DNA of 41,083 nucleotides from Bacillota bacterium (GTDB lineage Bacteria; Bacillota; Limnochordia; DTU087). The stretch spans positions 1-41,083 of the forward strand of contig JAAZMF010000060.1 of NCBI GenBank assembly GCA_012798955.1, given 5' to 3'. Within the stretch, counting starts at the first letter, position 1. Each line of letters begins with the position of its first letter. Below are positions 25,704 through 34,157 of this stretch, in pieces. The notes under the pieces are model-generated. The model did no database searches and was not told where the DNA came from. It saw only the letters and a program-made list of their open reading frames with translations. Made by a program: the position numbers and the translations under genes.

Positions 25704-26133
25704 ATGGCTATGGTGGCCATTGCACATAGTATTTTTGGGCATGCTTTTTGTGTTCCTATGGAGAGTGATCGGGGCATCTTCCTGGAACTTTTGTGGGACT
25801 CACAATTGGCCCCAAGCCTATGCGCTAGCCATATCGGATTTAGGCAAGGGAGCCACCCCAAAAGTGATCTCAATTGACGATGAAGTATATTTGGGTCGGG
25901 ATTCCCACAACGACATTGTCCTAGATGATCAGTTTGTTTCCACAGTGCACGCCCGCATCTATCTGAGGGGAGAAGAATATTGGCTAGAGGATTTAGGCAG
26001 TAGAAACCGTACATATGTAAATGGGGAGCTTGTGATTACGCCACAAAAACTAAGACAGGCTGCAATTATTAGCATGGGCAATGCTGTGGTCGTCTTCCAT
26101 ACATCCCCCAATTCTCCTGTGGGAAAAGGGTGA
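25696..26133 (+). CDS. fhaB: FhaB-like membrane-anchored FHA protein
   Basis: A 145-residue protein with one N-terminal membrane segment (LWWPLHIVFLGMLFVFLW) and a C-terminal FHA domain: YLGRDSHNDIVL, VSTVHARIYL, GSRNRTYVNG. It resembles FhaB/FipA of mycobacteria, which links phosphorylation to division and wall synthesis. The position that is often Arg in the SRxH segment is Thr here (STVH), though Ser and His remain. It overlaps fhaA by 8 bases, so the two are translationally coupled. Confidence 0.88.
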   Translation: MGKWLWWPLHIVFLGMLFVFLWRVIGASSWNFCGTHNWPQAYALAISDLGKGATPKVISIDDEVYLGRDSHNDIVLDDQFVSTVHARIYLRGEEYWLEDLGSRNRTYVNGELVITPQKLRQAAIISMGNAVVVFHTSPNSPVGKG

Positions 26134-26138
26134 CGGCG

Positions 26139-26834
26139 ATGCGGGTTGGCGTGATGACTCATATAGGGCAGGTAAGGGCAGTGAATCAAGATGCCTATCT
26201 TATGCGGGATTCCCTAGTGGCCGTGGCCGATGGCATGGGGGGGCATCAAGCTGGGGAAGTGGCAAGCCGATTGGCCATAGATGTGCTGGAGGATTGGTCT
26301 TTTGATAGAGAGCATCCTAATACTTCTTTGCACCAAGCTCTTGCCAAAGCTAATATGCGTGTCTTTGAAATGGCGGAAGAAAACCCTAATATGACAGGTA
26401 TGGGCACAACTTTATCTTTGGCATGGTTCTTAGACGATACGGTCCATATCGCCCATATAGGGGATAGCCGTGTCTATCAGCTTAGAAAAGGGGAGCTTCG
26501 GCAGATCACTTGGGATCATTCGGTCGTAGGGGAATTAGTTAGAAGTGGAGCCCTAGATGAGGAGGAAGCTCTTAGGCACCCACATCGCAACGTACTAACA
26601 AGATCCCTAGGAACTAGCCCCATTGCAGAATTCGATCTACATGAAATCTCTTTGCGGGATACCGAGGGGCTATTGCTTTGTACCGATGGGCTTTATTCTC
26701 TAGTTAGTCATCAAGAATTGGCAGCAACTATACAAGAAATAGAGGATCCGCAACTTGCTGTAGAGCAGTTGGTGGCATTGGCTAATGAGCGGGGAGGCCA
26801 TGACAACATAACGGCATTATTGGTTCTTCCGTAA
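26139..26834 (+). CDS. prpC: PP2C-family Ser/Thr protein phosphatase (PrpC/Stp/PstP)
   Basis: This 231-residue metal-dependent phosphatase reverses kinase phosphorylation. Metal-binding and core motifs are NQDAY (Asp18), VADGMGGHQAGE (Asp31, Gly32), IAHIGDSRVYQL, LLCTDGLYSLV and GGHDNITALLV. I chose ATG 26139, which gives the typical MRVGVMTHIGQVR start; a GTG at 26130 would overlap the fhaB stop. No transmembrane tail is present, unlike mycobacterial PstP. Its cognate kinase is encoded about 2.8 kb downstream. Confidence 0.95.
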   Translation: MRVGVMTHIGQVRAVNQDAYLMRDSLVAVADGMGGHQAGEVASRLAIDVLEDWSFDREHPNTSLHQALAKANMRVFEMAEENPNMTGMGTTLSLAWFLDDTVHIAHIGDSRVYQLRKGELRQITWDHSVVGELVRSGALDEEEALRHPHRNVLTRSLGTSPIAEFDLHEISLRDTEGLLLCTDGLYSLVSHQELAATIQEIEDPQLAVEQLVALANERGGHDNITALLVLP

Positions 26835-26873
26835 TTGGAGTCTTTTCTAGTTTGAGGAGAAGGACGCGATCCG

Positions 26874-28187
26874 ATGGGCAAGGATGCCTGGAGATCTTAT
26901 CGGTTTGGCCTGATCGCTCTTCCCGCCTTGGGCCAATCGAGAAAACGAGAACGTGGCCAGTTAGTTGGGGTAATGGTGATCGCCTTCTTTGGCATATTCT
27001 TGGCTGTGCAAGGACATGGACAGCCCTTGTATTGGGCTATGCTAATTGGTGGTAGCCTAGGACTAGCTTTGCTGTGCTTGCATGGGCTATTTTGTCTGGC
27101 CAGTTTTACTGGGGATGAATATCTTTTGCCTCTTTGCGGTTACTTGTGTGCATTAAGCCTTGTTATCTTGGGTGGTGGCTCCCCACATCTAGCCCTAAGA
27201 CAGTTACAGTGGGTATTGATAGGACTTGGCCTTGTACCCTGGTTTGCTTTGCCTAGGTATTGGGTGCAGTTAGGTGAATACCGCTATCTATCGGCTATTA
27301 TGGGATTGGCGTTGCTTCTGCTTACTGCTATTTTAGGCAAAGAGCAAGGTGGTGCCAAGCTATGGCTTGCGGTGGGACCTCTTCAGTTTCAGCCGGGAGA
27401 GATTGTCCGCTTAGCACTGGGTATCTTTCTTGCTGCGATGTTTAGTGAAAACCAACGCCTGTTTTCCCATCCCACTGCTCGGTTAGGACCCATAAGCATC
27501 CCTGAGCCTAGATATCTTGTGCCACTCTTGGTTATGTGGGCCTTGTTTTTGTTCGTCTTGGTTGTGCAGAAAGATTTGGGGTCTGCCTTGCTTTATTATT
27601 CCCTATTTTCGTGCCTTGGTTTTGTGGCAACTGGCCAAGGAAGTTACCTAGTTGTTCCCACAGTTTTAGGGGGCATAGGCGGAGTTCTGGTTTGGATGAC
27701 TTTTGCCCATATTCGGCTAAGATTCCTTGCTTGGCTTGATCCGTGGAAAAGCCCTTTGGGATCAGGATATCAGATTATTCAAGCCATGTTTGCCCTGGCA
27801 AATGGTGGCTGGCTTGGAAGAGGACTAGGACGGGGATACGCCCATACCCTGCCTGCAGCCCATACCGATTTGCCGTTAGCTATAGTAGGTGAAGAATTGG
27901 GGTTTGCCGGCCTAGTAGCCGTGCTCACCTGTCACTTTCTACTAGTCAGTAGGGGTCTAGTGGTATCTTACCGCTGTGGGCATGGGTTTTTCCGTCTACT
28001 GGGGCTATCTATTGTTGTGAGCTGGGGCTTAAGCGTGTTTCTTGTAAATGGTGGTATGTTGCGCCTATTGCCGTTAACGGGGTTAGTTACACCCTTTGTA
28101 AGCTATGGGGGCAGTGCCATGATTACGAACTTCCTCTGTTTAGGTCTGCTCTTGAATGTCTCCCGGGAGGAGCTATGGCGGGCATGA
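26874..28187 (+). CDS. rodA: SEDS-family peptidoglycan glycosyltransferase (RodA/FtsW type)
   Basis: SEDS proteins polymerise lipid II at the cytoplasmic membrane. The 437 residues form many hydrophobic helices with family signatures KLWLAVGPLQFQPGEIVRLA, VQKDLGSALLYY and FLAWLDPWKSPLGSGYQI. The last contains Asp289, the likely catalytic residue by analogy with Thermus RodA. Near the C-terminus is LLPLTGLVTPFVSYGGSAM. The QPSE motif reads QPGE here. ATG 26874 follows GAGGAGAAGG. The pairing with a class B transpeptidase in the next gene favours a RodA-PbpA elongation complex over division, though FtsW cannot be excluded. Confidence 0.92.
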   Translation: MGKDAWRSYRFGLIALPALGQSRKRERGQLVGVMVIAFFGIFLAVQGHGQPLYWAMLIGGSLGLALLCLHGLFCLASFTGDEYLLPLCGYLCALSLVILGGGSPHLALRQLQWVLIGLGLVPWFALPRYWVQLGEYRYLSAIMGLALLLLTAILGKEQGGAKLWLAVGPLQFQPGEIVRLALGIFLAAMFSENQRLFSHPTARLGPISIPEPRYLVPLLVMWALFLFVLVVQKDLGSALLYYSLFSCLGFVATGQGSYLVVPTVLGGIGGVLVWMTFAHIRLRFLAWLDPWKSPLGSGYQIIQAMFALANGGWLGRGLGRGYAHTLPAAHTDLPLAIVGEELGFAGLVAVLTCHFLLVSRGLVVSYRCGHGFFRLLGLSIVVSWGLSVFLVNGGMLRLLPLTGLVTPFVSYGGSAMITNFLCLGLLLNVSREELWRA

Positions 28188-29599
28188 ACACTGCCAAGTA
28201 TCTAAGATATGCCATTCTGATTGGCTTTTTGGCACTTGTAGGAGGAGCTTTTTACTGGCAGATCGGGCAGAGGGAGACGCTGGTTGCCCACCCATCTAAT
28301 CCCCATGTGCTATACCAGCGGCGTTGGCTCGAAAGGGGAGGGATATTGGACTCCCGTGGAGAAGTGATAGCGGATAGCGTGGAGGGGTCCCACGGTTTTC
28401 GCCGTGTTTACCAGGGTACCCCAGGACTTGCACCAATTATTGGGTATTACAGTCTGCGCTATGGCGTTGCTGGAATAGAAAAGACCTTTGATGGTGTTTT
28501 GATGGGGCAAAAATATCCTGGAACTTCGCTATTGGGTCGTGCTAAGCATAGCCTGTTTAGGCAGGCCAAGGGATATGATCTGGTTACCACCATAGATCTA
28601 CGATTGCAAAGGGAGATTGAACGCATCTTTGGCAATCACAGGGGCGCGGTGGTGGTCATGGAGGTTAGGACTGGCCGTATACTAGCAGTTGCGAGTACTC
28701 CTGGCTTTCTGCCCAATGATATAGATGCCCACTGGCAAGATATTAGTACCCATGATGGTAGCCCATTGTATAACCGGGCCTTTGCCGGGTTCTACCCTCC
28801 GGGCTCAACATTCAAATTGGTGGTGTTAGCTGCCGGGTTGTCCCGGGGAATCACCCATCTAGAAAGCGTATTCGATGATCGTGGCATGATCAAGATCGAG
28901 GGGCACCAAATCGCTAATGTCGGTGAGCGCAGATGGGGGCAGATTTCCTTAATAGATGCTTGTGCAGTCTCTTCTAATGTGGTTTTTATCGAGTTAGGTC
29001 AAAAAATCGGAGCCCGCAATGTGTTGGAGATGGCCGCTGGGTTTGGCATTGGGCAAGAGCCGCCCCTTGTCGCAGATAGCTTGAGAGCGGGGAAGCTACC
29101 TAGTGGGGATATCTCGAATTTGGAGTTAGCCGAAGTCTGTATCGGTCAGCATGGGTTAGTTACTACGCCATTGCAGCTAGCTATGGTGGTTCAAGCAATT
29201 GCCAATGATGGGTTGATGATGGAGCCCATGTTAATCGATGCCATACTTGATAACATCAATGATATGCGGTGGAACAATGCCCCGAAGCCCATGCGCTATG
29301 TGATTACCCCAACGGTGGCTCGGGATATCAAAGAAGCCATGACCGCTGTCGTATCCCGGGGTACAGGTCGACGGGCGGCTTTGCCCGAGGTGTCTGTGGC
29401 TGGTAAGACGGGATCGGCGGAGAATCCCCAGGGCTCTGCCCACGCTTGGTTTGTGGGGATGGCGCCAGCCATGTACCCGGAGATTTGCCTTGCTGTGATA
29501 GTGGAAAACGGTGGTAGTGGTGGCGATGTGGCGGCACCACTAGCCCGTGACATATTTAGGGCCTATTTTCGTGGCGAACCTAGGGCCCTTAGCAAGTGA
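28184..29599 (+). CDS. pbpA: Class B penicillin-binding protein (PbpA-type transpeptidase)
   Basis: This 471-residue transpeptidase crosslinks peptidoglycan made by its SEDS partner. It has an N-terminal membrane anchor (about 8-26), the ERGGILDSRGEVIADS motif of class B enzymes, and a short N-terminal module. The active-site triad is STFK (Ser208, Lys211), SSN (263-265) and KTG (408-410). I favour ATG 28184 because its ATGA overlaps the stop of the SEDS gene by 4 bases. ATG 28175 is in frame but lies only 4 bases from GGGAGG. The compact length resembles actinobacterial PbpA more than long PBP2. Confidence 0.93.
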   Translation: MNTAKYLRYAILIGFLALVGGAFYWQIGQRETLVAHPSNPHVLYQRRWLERGGILDSRGEVIADSVEGSHGFRRVYQGTPGLAPIIGYYSLRYGVAGIEKTFDGVLMGQKYPGTSLLGRAKHSLFRQAKGYDLVTTIDLRLQREIERIFGNHRGAVVVMEVRTGRILAVASTPGFLPNDIDAHWQDISTHDGSPLYNRAFAGFYPPGSTFKLVVLAAGLSRGITHLESVFDDRGMIKIEGHQIANVGERRWGQISLIDACAVSSNVVFIELGQKIGARNVLEMAAGFGIGQEPPLVADSLRAGKLPSGDISNLELAEVCIGQHGLVTTPLQLAMVVQAIANDGLMMEPMLIDAILDNINDMRWNNAPKPMRYVITPTVARDIKEAMTAVVSRGTGRRAALPEVSVAGKTGSAENPQGSAHAWFVGMAPAMYPEICLAVIVENGGSGGDVAAPLARDIFRAYFRGEPRALSK

Positions 29600-29652
29600 C
29601 AGGGCCTTGGGTGAGTTTAGCTGTGTGTTCCTAGTTGGTGTGAGGTGAGAAG

Positions 29653-31680
29653 TTGGAAGGGGAAGTCTTATCTAACAGATATGAGATAGAAGAGTGTATT
29701 GGCGAAGGCGGTATGGCTTTAGTTTACAAAGCCAAAGACCGACTTTTGCATCGGCGGGTGGCAGTGAAAGTCCTACGGGATCAGTATGCCAGTGACGCCG
29801 ATTTTGTCGAACGATTTCGCCGGGAGGCCCAAGCGGCGGCTAGTTTGTCACACCCCAATGTGGTCAATATTTACGATGTGGGTGAAGTAGCTAATACCCA
29901 TTATATAGTGATGGAGTATGTGCGGGGTATTAACCTCAAAGAATTGATTCGCAAAGAGGGGAAGCTAGGCCCTAGCCAAAGTGTGGATATTGCTTTACAG
30001 GTGGCCGCGGCTTTAGGCCATGCCCACCGCAACCGATTGGTGCACCGAGACATTAAGCCTCACAATATCCTAATCACCGAAGATGGCAGGGTGAAGGTTA
30101 CCGACTTTGGTATCGCCCGGGCTGTAAGTAGTGCAACTCTAACCCAAACCGGCTTGGTGATTGGTTCTGTACATTATTTCTCCCCAGAACAGGCCCGGGG
30201 TGGCTTAACCACCGATCAATCAGATTTATATTCTCTAGGTATAGTCCTATACGAAATGCTGACCGGGCAAGTGCCTTTTACCGGGGAAACTCCCATCGCT
30301 GTAGCCTTGCAGCAATTGCAGGATCCCGTTCCTTCCCCCCGGAAGCTCGATCCGAGTATACCTAAGGCGCTAGAAAATGTGATAATTAGGGCCTTAGCCA
30401 AAGAGCCAAGGGACAGATTTGCCTCCGCGGACCAGTTTATCATCGCCTTACAGAAGACAGGGGTGGCTACTGGGGGGGCCATTGACTGGTATGAAGGGGA
30501 AGTCACCGATGTAACTGAGGATTGGGACTTGGCCACCCGGAGGGTGGCTAGAACCAGTGCAGAGGAGGCTACCCGTGTCCACGGATTGGAAAGGGAGGAA
30601 AAAGTGACTAAGAAGAGAGAGGGCCCTTCTCCCAAGCGGCGCCGGGCTAGAACCTTCCTGTTCTTGTTTGTTATAGCATTTTTGGGTGGCCTATTTTGGG
30701 CGATCTCATATCTGCCCCAATTGATTTTCCCGGCGGAGGTTAGTGTGCCTGATATTGGTGGCTTCACTGTAGTTGAAGCCCGGATAGCTTTGGAAAAACA
30801 AGGGTTAAAACTAGCCGTAGATAAAGAAGTGGAAGACCCTGAGGTGCCGGCAGGAAGGGTAATCAGGCAAGATCCTTTGGCCCATCGCCGTGTTAAGGAA
30901 GGCCGGACAGTATGGGTGATTGTTAGTCGTGGCCCTAAGCTAAATCTAGTTCCGGATGTAGTAGGCATGCATCTAGATGATGCTAAAGAGGCAATTCGTC
31001 AAGCAGGATTGGTTGTTGGTATGGAGACACCGGTATTTGAGCCAAGTGTGCTTAGGGACTATATCGTTAGTCAGAGTCCAAAGCCTGGCACTTTCCTCGA
31101 AGCGGGGCTTGCAGTAGACTTGATGGTAAGTCAGGAAGATACTGGTAGGCCTTTGGTGGTCTTGCCGGATTTACGGGGAGAGTCCCTAGAGGATGCCAAG
31201 GCTAGGGTGAGGCGTCTTGGGCTTACGATTGGGAATATCTGGGGTGAGGTCCACCGTTCCCTACCGGCCTGGGAAGTGACTGCTCAAAACCCTGCCCCCG
31301 GTGCAAAGGTACCCCAAAATAGCGCAGTGGATTTTGTATATAATAGCTGGGGTACAGGACAGCCGGCGCAAAGGCCGCCAGAGGGAGTATTCAATGGTCA
31401 GGTAGATGGTGGAGACACCGCTGGCACCAACGAAGATGAAGTAGCGGGAGCTACCACAAGTGATATGAAGGAAGCTAGTGTGCAGATTACTATTCCTCCT
31501 GGACCTGAGCAAGAGGTGGTCGTGGTTGTAATCGATGCTCTAGGGGCCCGAGAGGTCTACCGTGGTAAGCATGCTGGTGAGACAACTATCACTCGCCATG
31601 TGCGAGGATATGGCAAGGACCCTAAGATCCAGGTCTATATAGACAACTTTAAGGTATCGGAAAAGGGGTTTCCTGATTGA
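29653..31680 (+). CDS. prkC: PASTA-domain transmembrane Ser/Thr kinase (PrkC/PknB family)
   Basis: This 675-residue kinase senses muropeptides or lipid II and phosphorylates wall, division and translation targets. The kinase domain (9-270) has GEGGMALVY, Lys39 in VAVKVL, Glu58, HRDIKPHN (Asp133) and DFG (151-153), with threonines in the activation loop near 162-167. One membrane segment spans about 334-354. Three PASTA repeats follow, roughly 363-427, 430-496 and 501-565. A Gly/Glu-rich linker and a C-terminal beta-rich domain (608-675) like that of Bacillus PrkC end the protein. The start is TTG 29653 after GAGGTGA. Its phosphatase and two FHA readers are in the same cluster. Confidence 0.96.
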   Translation: MEGEVLSNRYEIEECIGEGGMALVYKAKDRLLHRRVAVKVLRDQYASDADFVERFRREAQAAASLSHPNVVNIYDVGEVANTHYIVMEYVRGINLKELIRKEGKLGPSQSVDIALQVAAALGHAHRNRLVHRDIKPHNILITEDGRVKVTDFGIARAVSSATLTQTGLVIGSVHYFSPEQARGGLTTDQSDLYSLGIVLYEMLTGQVPFTGETPIAVALQQLQDPVPSPRKLDPSIPKALENVIIRALAKEPRDRFASADQFIIALQKTGVATGGAIDWYEGEVTDVTEDWDLATRRVARTSAEEATRVHGLEREEKVTKKREGPSPKRRRARTFLFLFVIAFLGGLFWAISYLPQLIFPAEVSVPDIGGFTVVEARIALEKQGLKLAVDKEVEDPEVPAGRVIRQDPLAHRRVKEGRTVWVIVSRGPKLNLVPDVVGMHLDDAKEAIRQAGLVVGMETPVFEPSVLRDYIVSQSPKPGTFLEAGLAVDLMVSQEDTGRPLVVLPDLRGESLEDAKARVRRLGLTIGNIWGEVHRSLPAWEVTAQNPAPGAKVPQNSAVDFVYNSWGTGQPAQRPPEGVFNGQVDGGDTAGTNEDEVAGATTSDMKEASVQITIPPGPEQEVVVVVIDALGAREVYRGKHAGETTITRHVRGYGKDPKIQVYIDNFKVSEKGFPD

Positions 31681-31705
31681 GACAGAGATAGGAGAGGGCA
31701 ATAGA

Positions 31706-32587
31706 GTGGGATTGGCAACTGGCATAGTGTTGCGGGGGACGGGTGGTTTTTATGATGTGCGAGATGACTATGGGGGTATGATTCGGTGCCGTCCCCGGGG
31801 GCGGATGCGACTAGACAACCTAACGATTCTAGCAGGAGATCGGGTGTCATACACTCTCCTAGAACAAGGCCTAGGAGTCATCGAGGAGATACTTCCCCGA
31901 AGGAGCGTTTTGACAAGGCCTTCAGTGGCTAATATCGATCAGCTGATAGTTGTAAGTGCTTGTGCTAGGCCTAATCCGCAACTAACTTTGATCGATCGCT
32001 TGATGGTGCTGGCAGAAAGCAATGGTATTGAGCCAATGCTTTGCCTCAACAAGATCGATCTAGTGACTAATGATGTTGCCCAGAATTTGGCCACGACATA
32101 TGAAAGAGCCGGATACGAGGTGCTCAAGTGCTCGGCAAAGATGGGGACAGGCATCGATGAACTGCGCCTTGCTCTCATGGGTCGAGTTAGTAGTTTCGCT
32201 GGCCCGTCGGGAGCGGGCAAATCTTCGCTTTTAAATGCCATTAAGCCCACCCTTAGTCTAGTTACCAGTGCAGTGAGTGAGAAAACCGGTCGGGGCAGGC
32301 AAACTACCCGGCAAGTTGAACTGATAGAGCTAGAACATGGGAGCTATGTAGCAGATACTCCGGGATTTAGCCAGCTTCAGCTAGACGGGATTGACATATT
32401 GGACCTAGGGAGTTATTTCCCCGAAATAGACAGGCGCAGTAGTGACTGCCGGTTTAGCAGTTGCCTCCACCGCAGTGAACCAGATTGCAGTATCCTAGAG
32501 GCAGTGGAAGTGGGAGAGATTGCCCAAAGCAGGTTTGATAGCTACCTGCTATTCTTGGAGGAGTTAGAGCAGGCTCGGATCTATTGA
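31706..32587 (+). CDS. rsgA: RsgA, ribosome small-subunit GTPase (circularly permuted)
   Basis: RsgA helps 30S maturation with its ribosome-activated GTPase. The 293-residue protein has an N-terminal OB fold and then GTPase motifs in permuted order: NKID (115-118), GPSGAGKSS (166-174), DTPGFS (217-222). The C-terminal zinc site uses Cys248, Cys253, His255 and Cys261. The start is GTG 31706; TTG 31712 is an alternative. The prkC-rsgA-rpe order is conserved in Bacillus, where the RsgA homologue is a known PrkC substrate. Confidence 0.96.
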   Translation: MGLATGIVLRGTGGFYDVRDDYGGMIRCRPRGRMRLDNLTILAGDRVSYTLLEQGLGVIEEILPRRSVLTRPSVANIDQLIVVSACARPNPQLTLIDRLMVLAESNGIEPMLCLNKIDLVTNDVAQNLATTYERAGYEVLKCSAKMGTGIDELRLALMGRVSSFAGPSGAGKSSLLNAIKPTLSLVTSAVSEKTGRGRQTTRQVELIELEHGSYVADTPGFSQLQLDGIDILDLGSYFPEIDRRSSDCRFSSCLHRSEPDCSILEAVEVGEIAQSRFDSYLLFLEELEQARIY

Positions 32588-32632
32588 TGGATTAATCATA
32601 TACTAGGTTTCACACTATGAAAGGTGAATGGT

Positions 32633-33301
32633 ATGTTGAAAATAGCGGCTTCCCTTTTGGCTGCGGATTTTGCTTGCCTTAAGCGGGATATTGGCAGGGT
32701 AGAAAAGGCAGATTACCTACATGTGGATGTGATGGATGGCCTGTTCGTACCCAATATAAGTTTTGGGCCTCCTGTGATCGGGGCTGTAGCCGATATCACC
32801 CCTGTGCCCTTGCACTTGCACCTTATGGTTTGGGAGCCAGGGCGATTGCTGGATGTTCTATATGCGGCGGGTGGGGGCCAGATCGACTGCATTACCGTCC
32901 ATGCCGAAGCTTGTACCCACCTACATAGAACCCTGCAAGAGATCAAAAACCTAGGGGTCAAAGCCGGTGTTGCACTTAACCCGGCTACATCTACCGATGG
33001 TATCAGGCATGTACTTGGCTTGGTAGATCGAGTCTTAGTGATGACTGTTAACCCCGGTTTTGGAGGACAGCAATTCCTATGGGAAATGGTGCCGAAAATT
33101 CGTGCTACCAAAGAGCTGATGGATTCGGCCGGGGTAGAGTGTGAGATTGGGGTGGATGGCGGCATAGATATGGTAACGGCTCCCGAAGTGGTGGAGGCAG
33201 GAGCTAGGTTTCTGGTAGCGGGCTCTGCGATTTTTAAAGCTGACCGACCTGAGCAAGTTATAGCTGGCCTCCGGGGTGTTAATCGGGAGAACCGCGGTTA
33301 A
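32633..33301 (+). CDS. rpe: Ribulose-phosphate 3-epimerase
   Basis: Rpe interconverts ribulose-5-phosphate and xylulose-5-phosphate in the pentose phosphate pathway. Signatures are IAASLLAADFACL, HVDVMDGLFVPNISFGPP, HLMVWEP, MTVNPGFGGQQF and the C-terminal VDGGI and VAGSAIF, which form the phosphate-binding end of a TIM barrel. ATG 32633 follows AAAGGTGA. The product is 222 residues, typical in length. It closes the rlmN-led cluster before a terminator. Confidence 0.96.
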   Translation: MLKIAASLLAADFACLKRDIGRVEKADYLHVDVMDGLFVPNISFGPPVIGAVADITPVPLHLHLMVWEPGRLLDVLYAAGGGQIDCITVHAEACTHLHRTLQEIKNLGVKAGVALNPATSTDGIRHVLGLVDRVLVMTVNPGFGGQQFLWEMVPKIRATKELMDSAGVECEIGVDGGIDMVTAPEVVEAGARFLVAGSAIFKADRPEQVIAGLRGVNRENRG

Positions 33302-33350
33302 GGAGCGTTTAACCGAAGGTAGGGTGTAACAGTATAGACAAAAGACATGA

Positions 33351-33384
33351 ACAGCTGGTCTGTTCCCAAGACAGCTGTTTTTTT
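33351..33384 (+). terminator. Intrinsic terminator at the end of the rlmN-rpe cluster
   Basis: ACAGCTG (33351-33357) pairs with CAGCTGT (33372-33378), with a further short stem TCT/AGA after one bulged G, followed by seven T bases. The rest of the gap to the first pilin gene holds the promoter at 33501-33528. Confidence 0.88.
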
Positions 33385-33500
33385 ATCGCTCAAACGGGCC
33401 TTGTCGCAATGTTATGGGGCTGAGATGGGTCATCTGTGATGACGAGTAGTATGATTCTTGCGCCCAAATAAAGCAGGCAGAACCCCGGGTAAACAAATAC

Positions 33501-33528
33501 TTGACAAATCGAGAATATGTGTTAAACT
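33501..33528 (+). promoter_or_regulatory. Promoter of the Tad/Flp pilus locus
   Basis: TTGACA (33501-33506) is a perfect -35 box; TAAACT (33523-33528) is a fair -10 with a 16-base spacer. It lies about 75 bases before the first pilin gene and just after the rpe terminator, so the pilus genes form a separate unit. Confidence 0.7.
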
Positions 33529-33603
33529 ATATTTGCCAGACGGGATGCAAGTATGGTCCTAGCCACAGTTATCCCAGACAAAAAAGGCAAAGGGGGTGGG
33601 ACA

Positions 33604-33783
33604 TTGTTGGCAATTAGGCAAACGAGACGGGGAGAGGCTGGTCAAGCCCTTCTAGAATATGCATTGGTTATGGCCTGTATCGCCCTTCCTTTGATACTGG
33701 TCGCCGATGGCATGCAAAGGGCTATGGCGAGGTTTCTCCGACACCTTTTAATGACTGTGGCGATATGGCCAATTGGTACTTAG
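33604..33783 (+). CDS. Flp-type prepilin, first copy
   Basis: The peptide contains AGQALLEYALVMACIALPLILVA. G followed by QALLEY fits the Flp prepilin rule G/XXXXEY, so processing would leave a mature pilin of about 43 residues with the hydrophobic assembly helix at its start. TTG 33604 or 33607 after the G-rich stretch GGGGGTGGG is the likely start, giving 58-59 residues. An in-frame ATG at 33553 is upstream but has no visible ribosome binding site. The C-terminal half (MARFLRHLLMTVAIW) is more hydrophobic than in a typical Flp. It may be a minor pilin. Confidence 0.7.
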   Translation: MLAIRQTRRGEAGQALLEYALVMACIALPLILVADGMQRAMARFLRHLLMTVAIWPIGT

Positions 33784-33819
33784 TACCCCTGGTTAATACA
33801 AGGCGGAAGGAGGGCAACG

Positions 33820-33999
33820 ATGGGTCTATTACTCTCCCAGCTATGGACAGACCAGAAAGGTCAGGGCATGGCTGAATACGGATTGTTGACAGCACTAATT
33901 GCCATTGCTGCTTTGGTAGCAGTGAGAACTCTGGGAGAGACACTCAAAGGCAAGTTTGAGGATCTAAATACATCATTGCAGGGCGTTTCAGCAAGATAA
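33820..33999 (+). CDS. flp: Flp-type major prepilin, second copy (59 residues)
   Basis: This very short gene starts at ATG 33820, with AAGGAGGG just upstream, and ends with TAA 33997-33999. The product runs MGLLLSQLWTDQKGQGMAEYG and then LLTALIAIAALVAV. GQGMAEY matches the G/XXXXEY cleavage site of Flp pilins, with Glu at +5 and Tyr at +6. The mature pilin would be about 45 residues, typical for Flp. The strong ribosome binding site and the hairpins after the gene suggest high expression as the major subunit. The prepilin peptidase is the next gene. Confidence 0.9.
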   Translation: MGLLLSQLWTDQKGQGMAEYGLLTALIAIAALVAVRTLGETLKGKFEDLNTSLQGVSAR

Positions 34000-34065
34000 A
34001 AAAATAAAAAATACCTCTTCAGGGCATGGCTGGTGATGAAGGACATACCTGGGTTAGGATAACCA

Positions 34066-34115
34066 GTGCCCCTTGGGCACACTGCCCCTTTGCGATAAAG
34101 GCATTGGGGCAGTTT
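34066..34115 (+). terminator. Tandem hairpins after the major pilin gene, possible partial terminator
   Basis: GTGCCC/GGGCAC (34066-34071 with 34075-34080) and ACTGCCCC/GGGGCAGT (34081-34088 with 34106-34113) stand side by side. Only TTT follows. Such structures after a pilin gene often give partial termination or protect the 3' end, raising pilin mRNA above the downstream genes; that role is inferred. Confidence 0.5.
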
Positions 34116-34157
34116 CCTTCCTAGCGAACTGATCAAGGCTGGTCAAAGGAGGTGCCC

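Noticed and set aside
30216-30968. A 250-codon open frame on the minus strand
   Set aside because: It lies opposite the PASTA kinase gene, is rich in Ser/Thr as expected from antisense translation, and has no translation signals.
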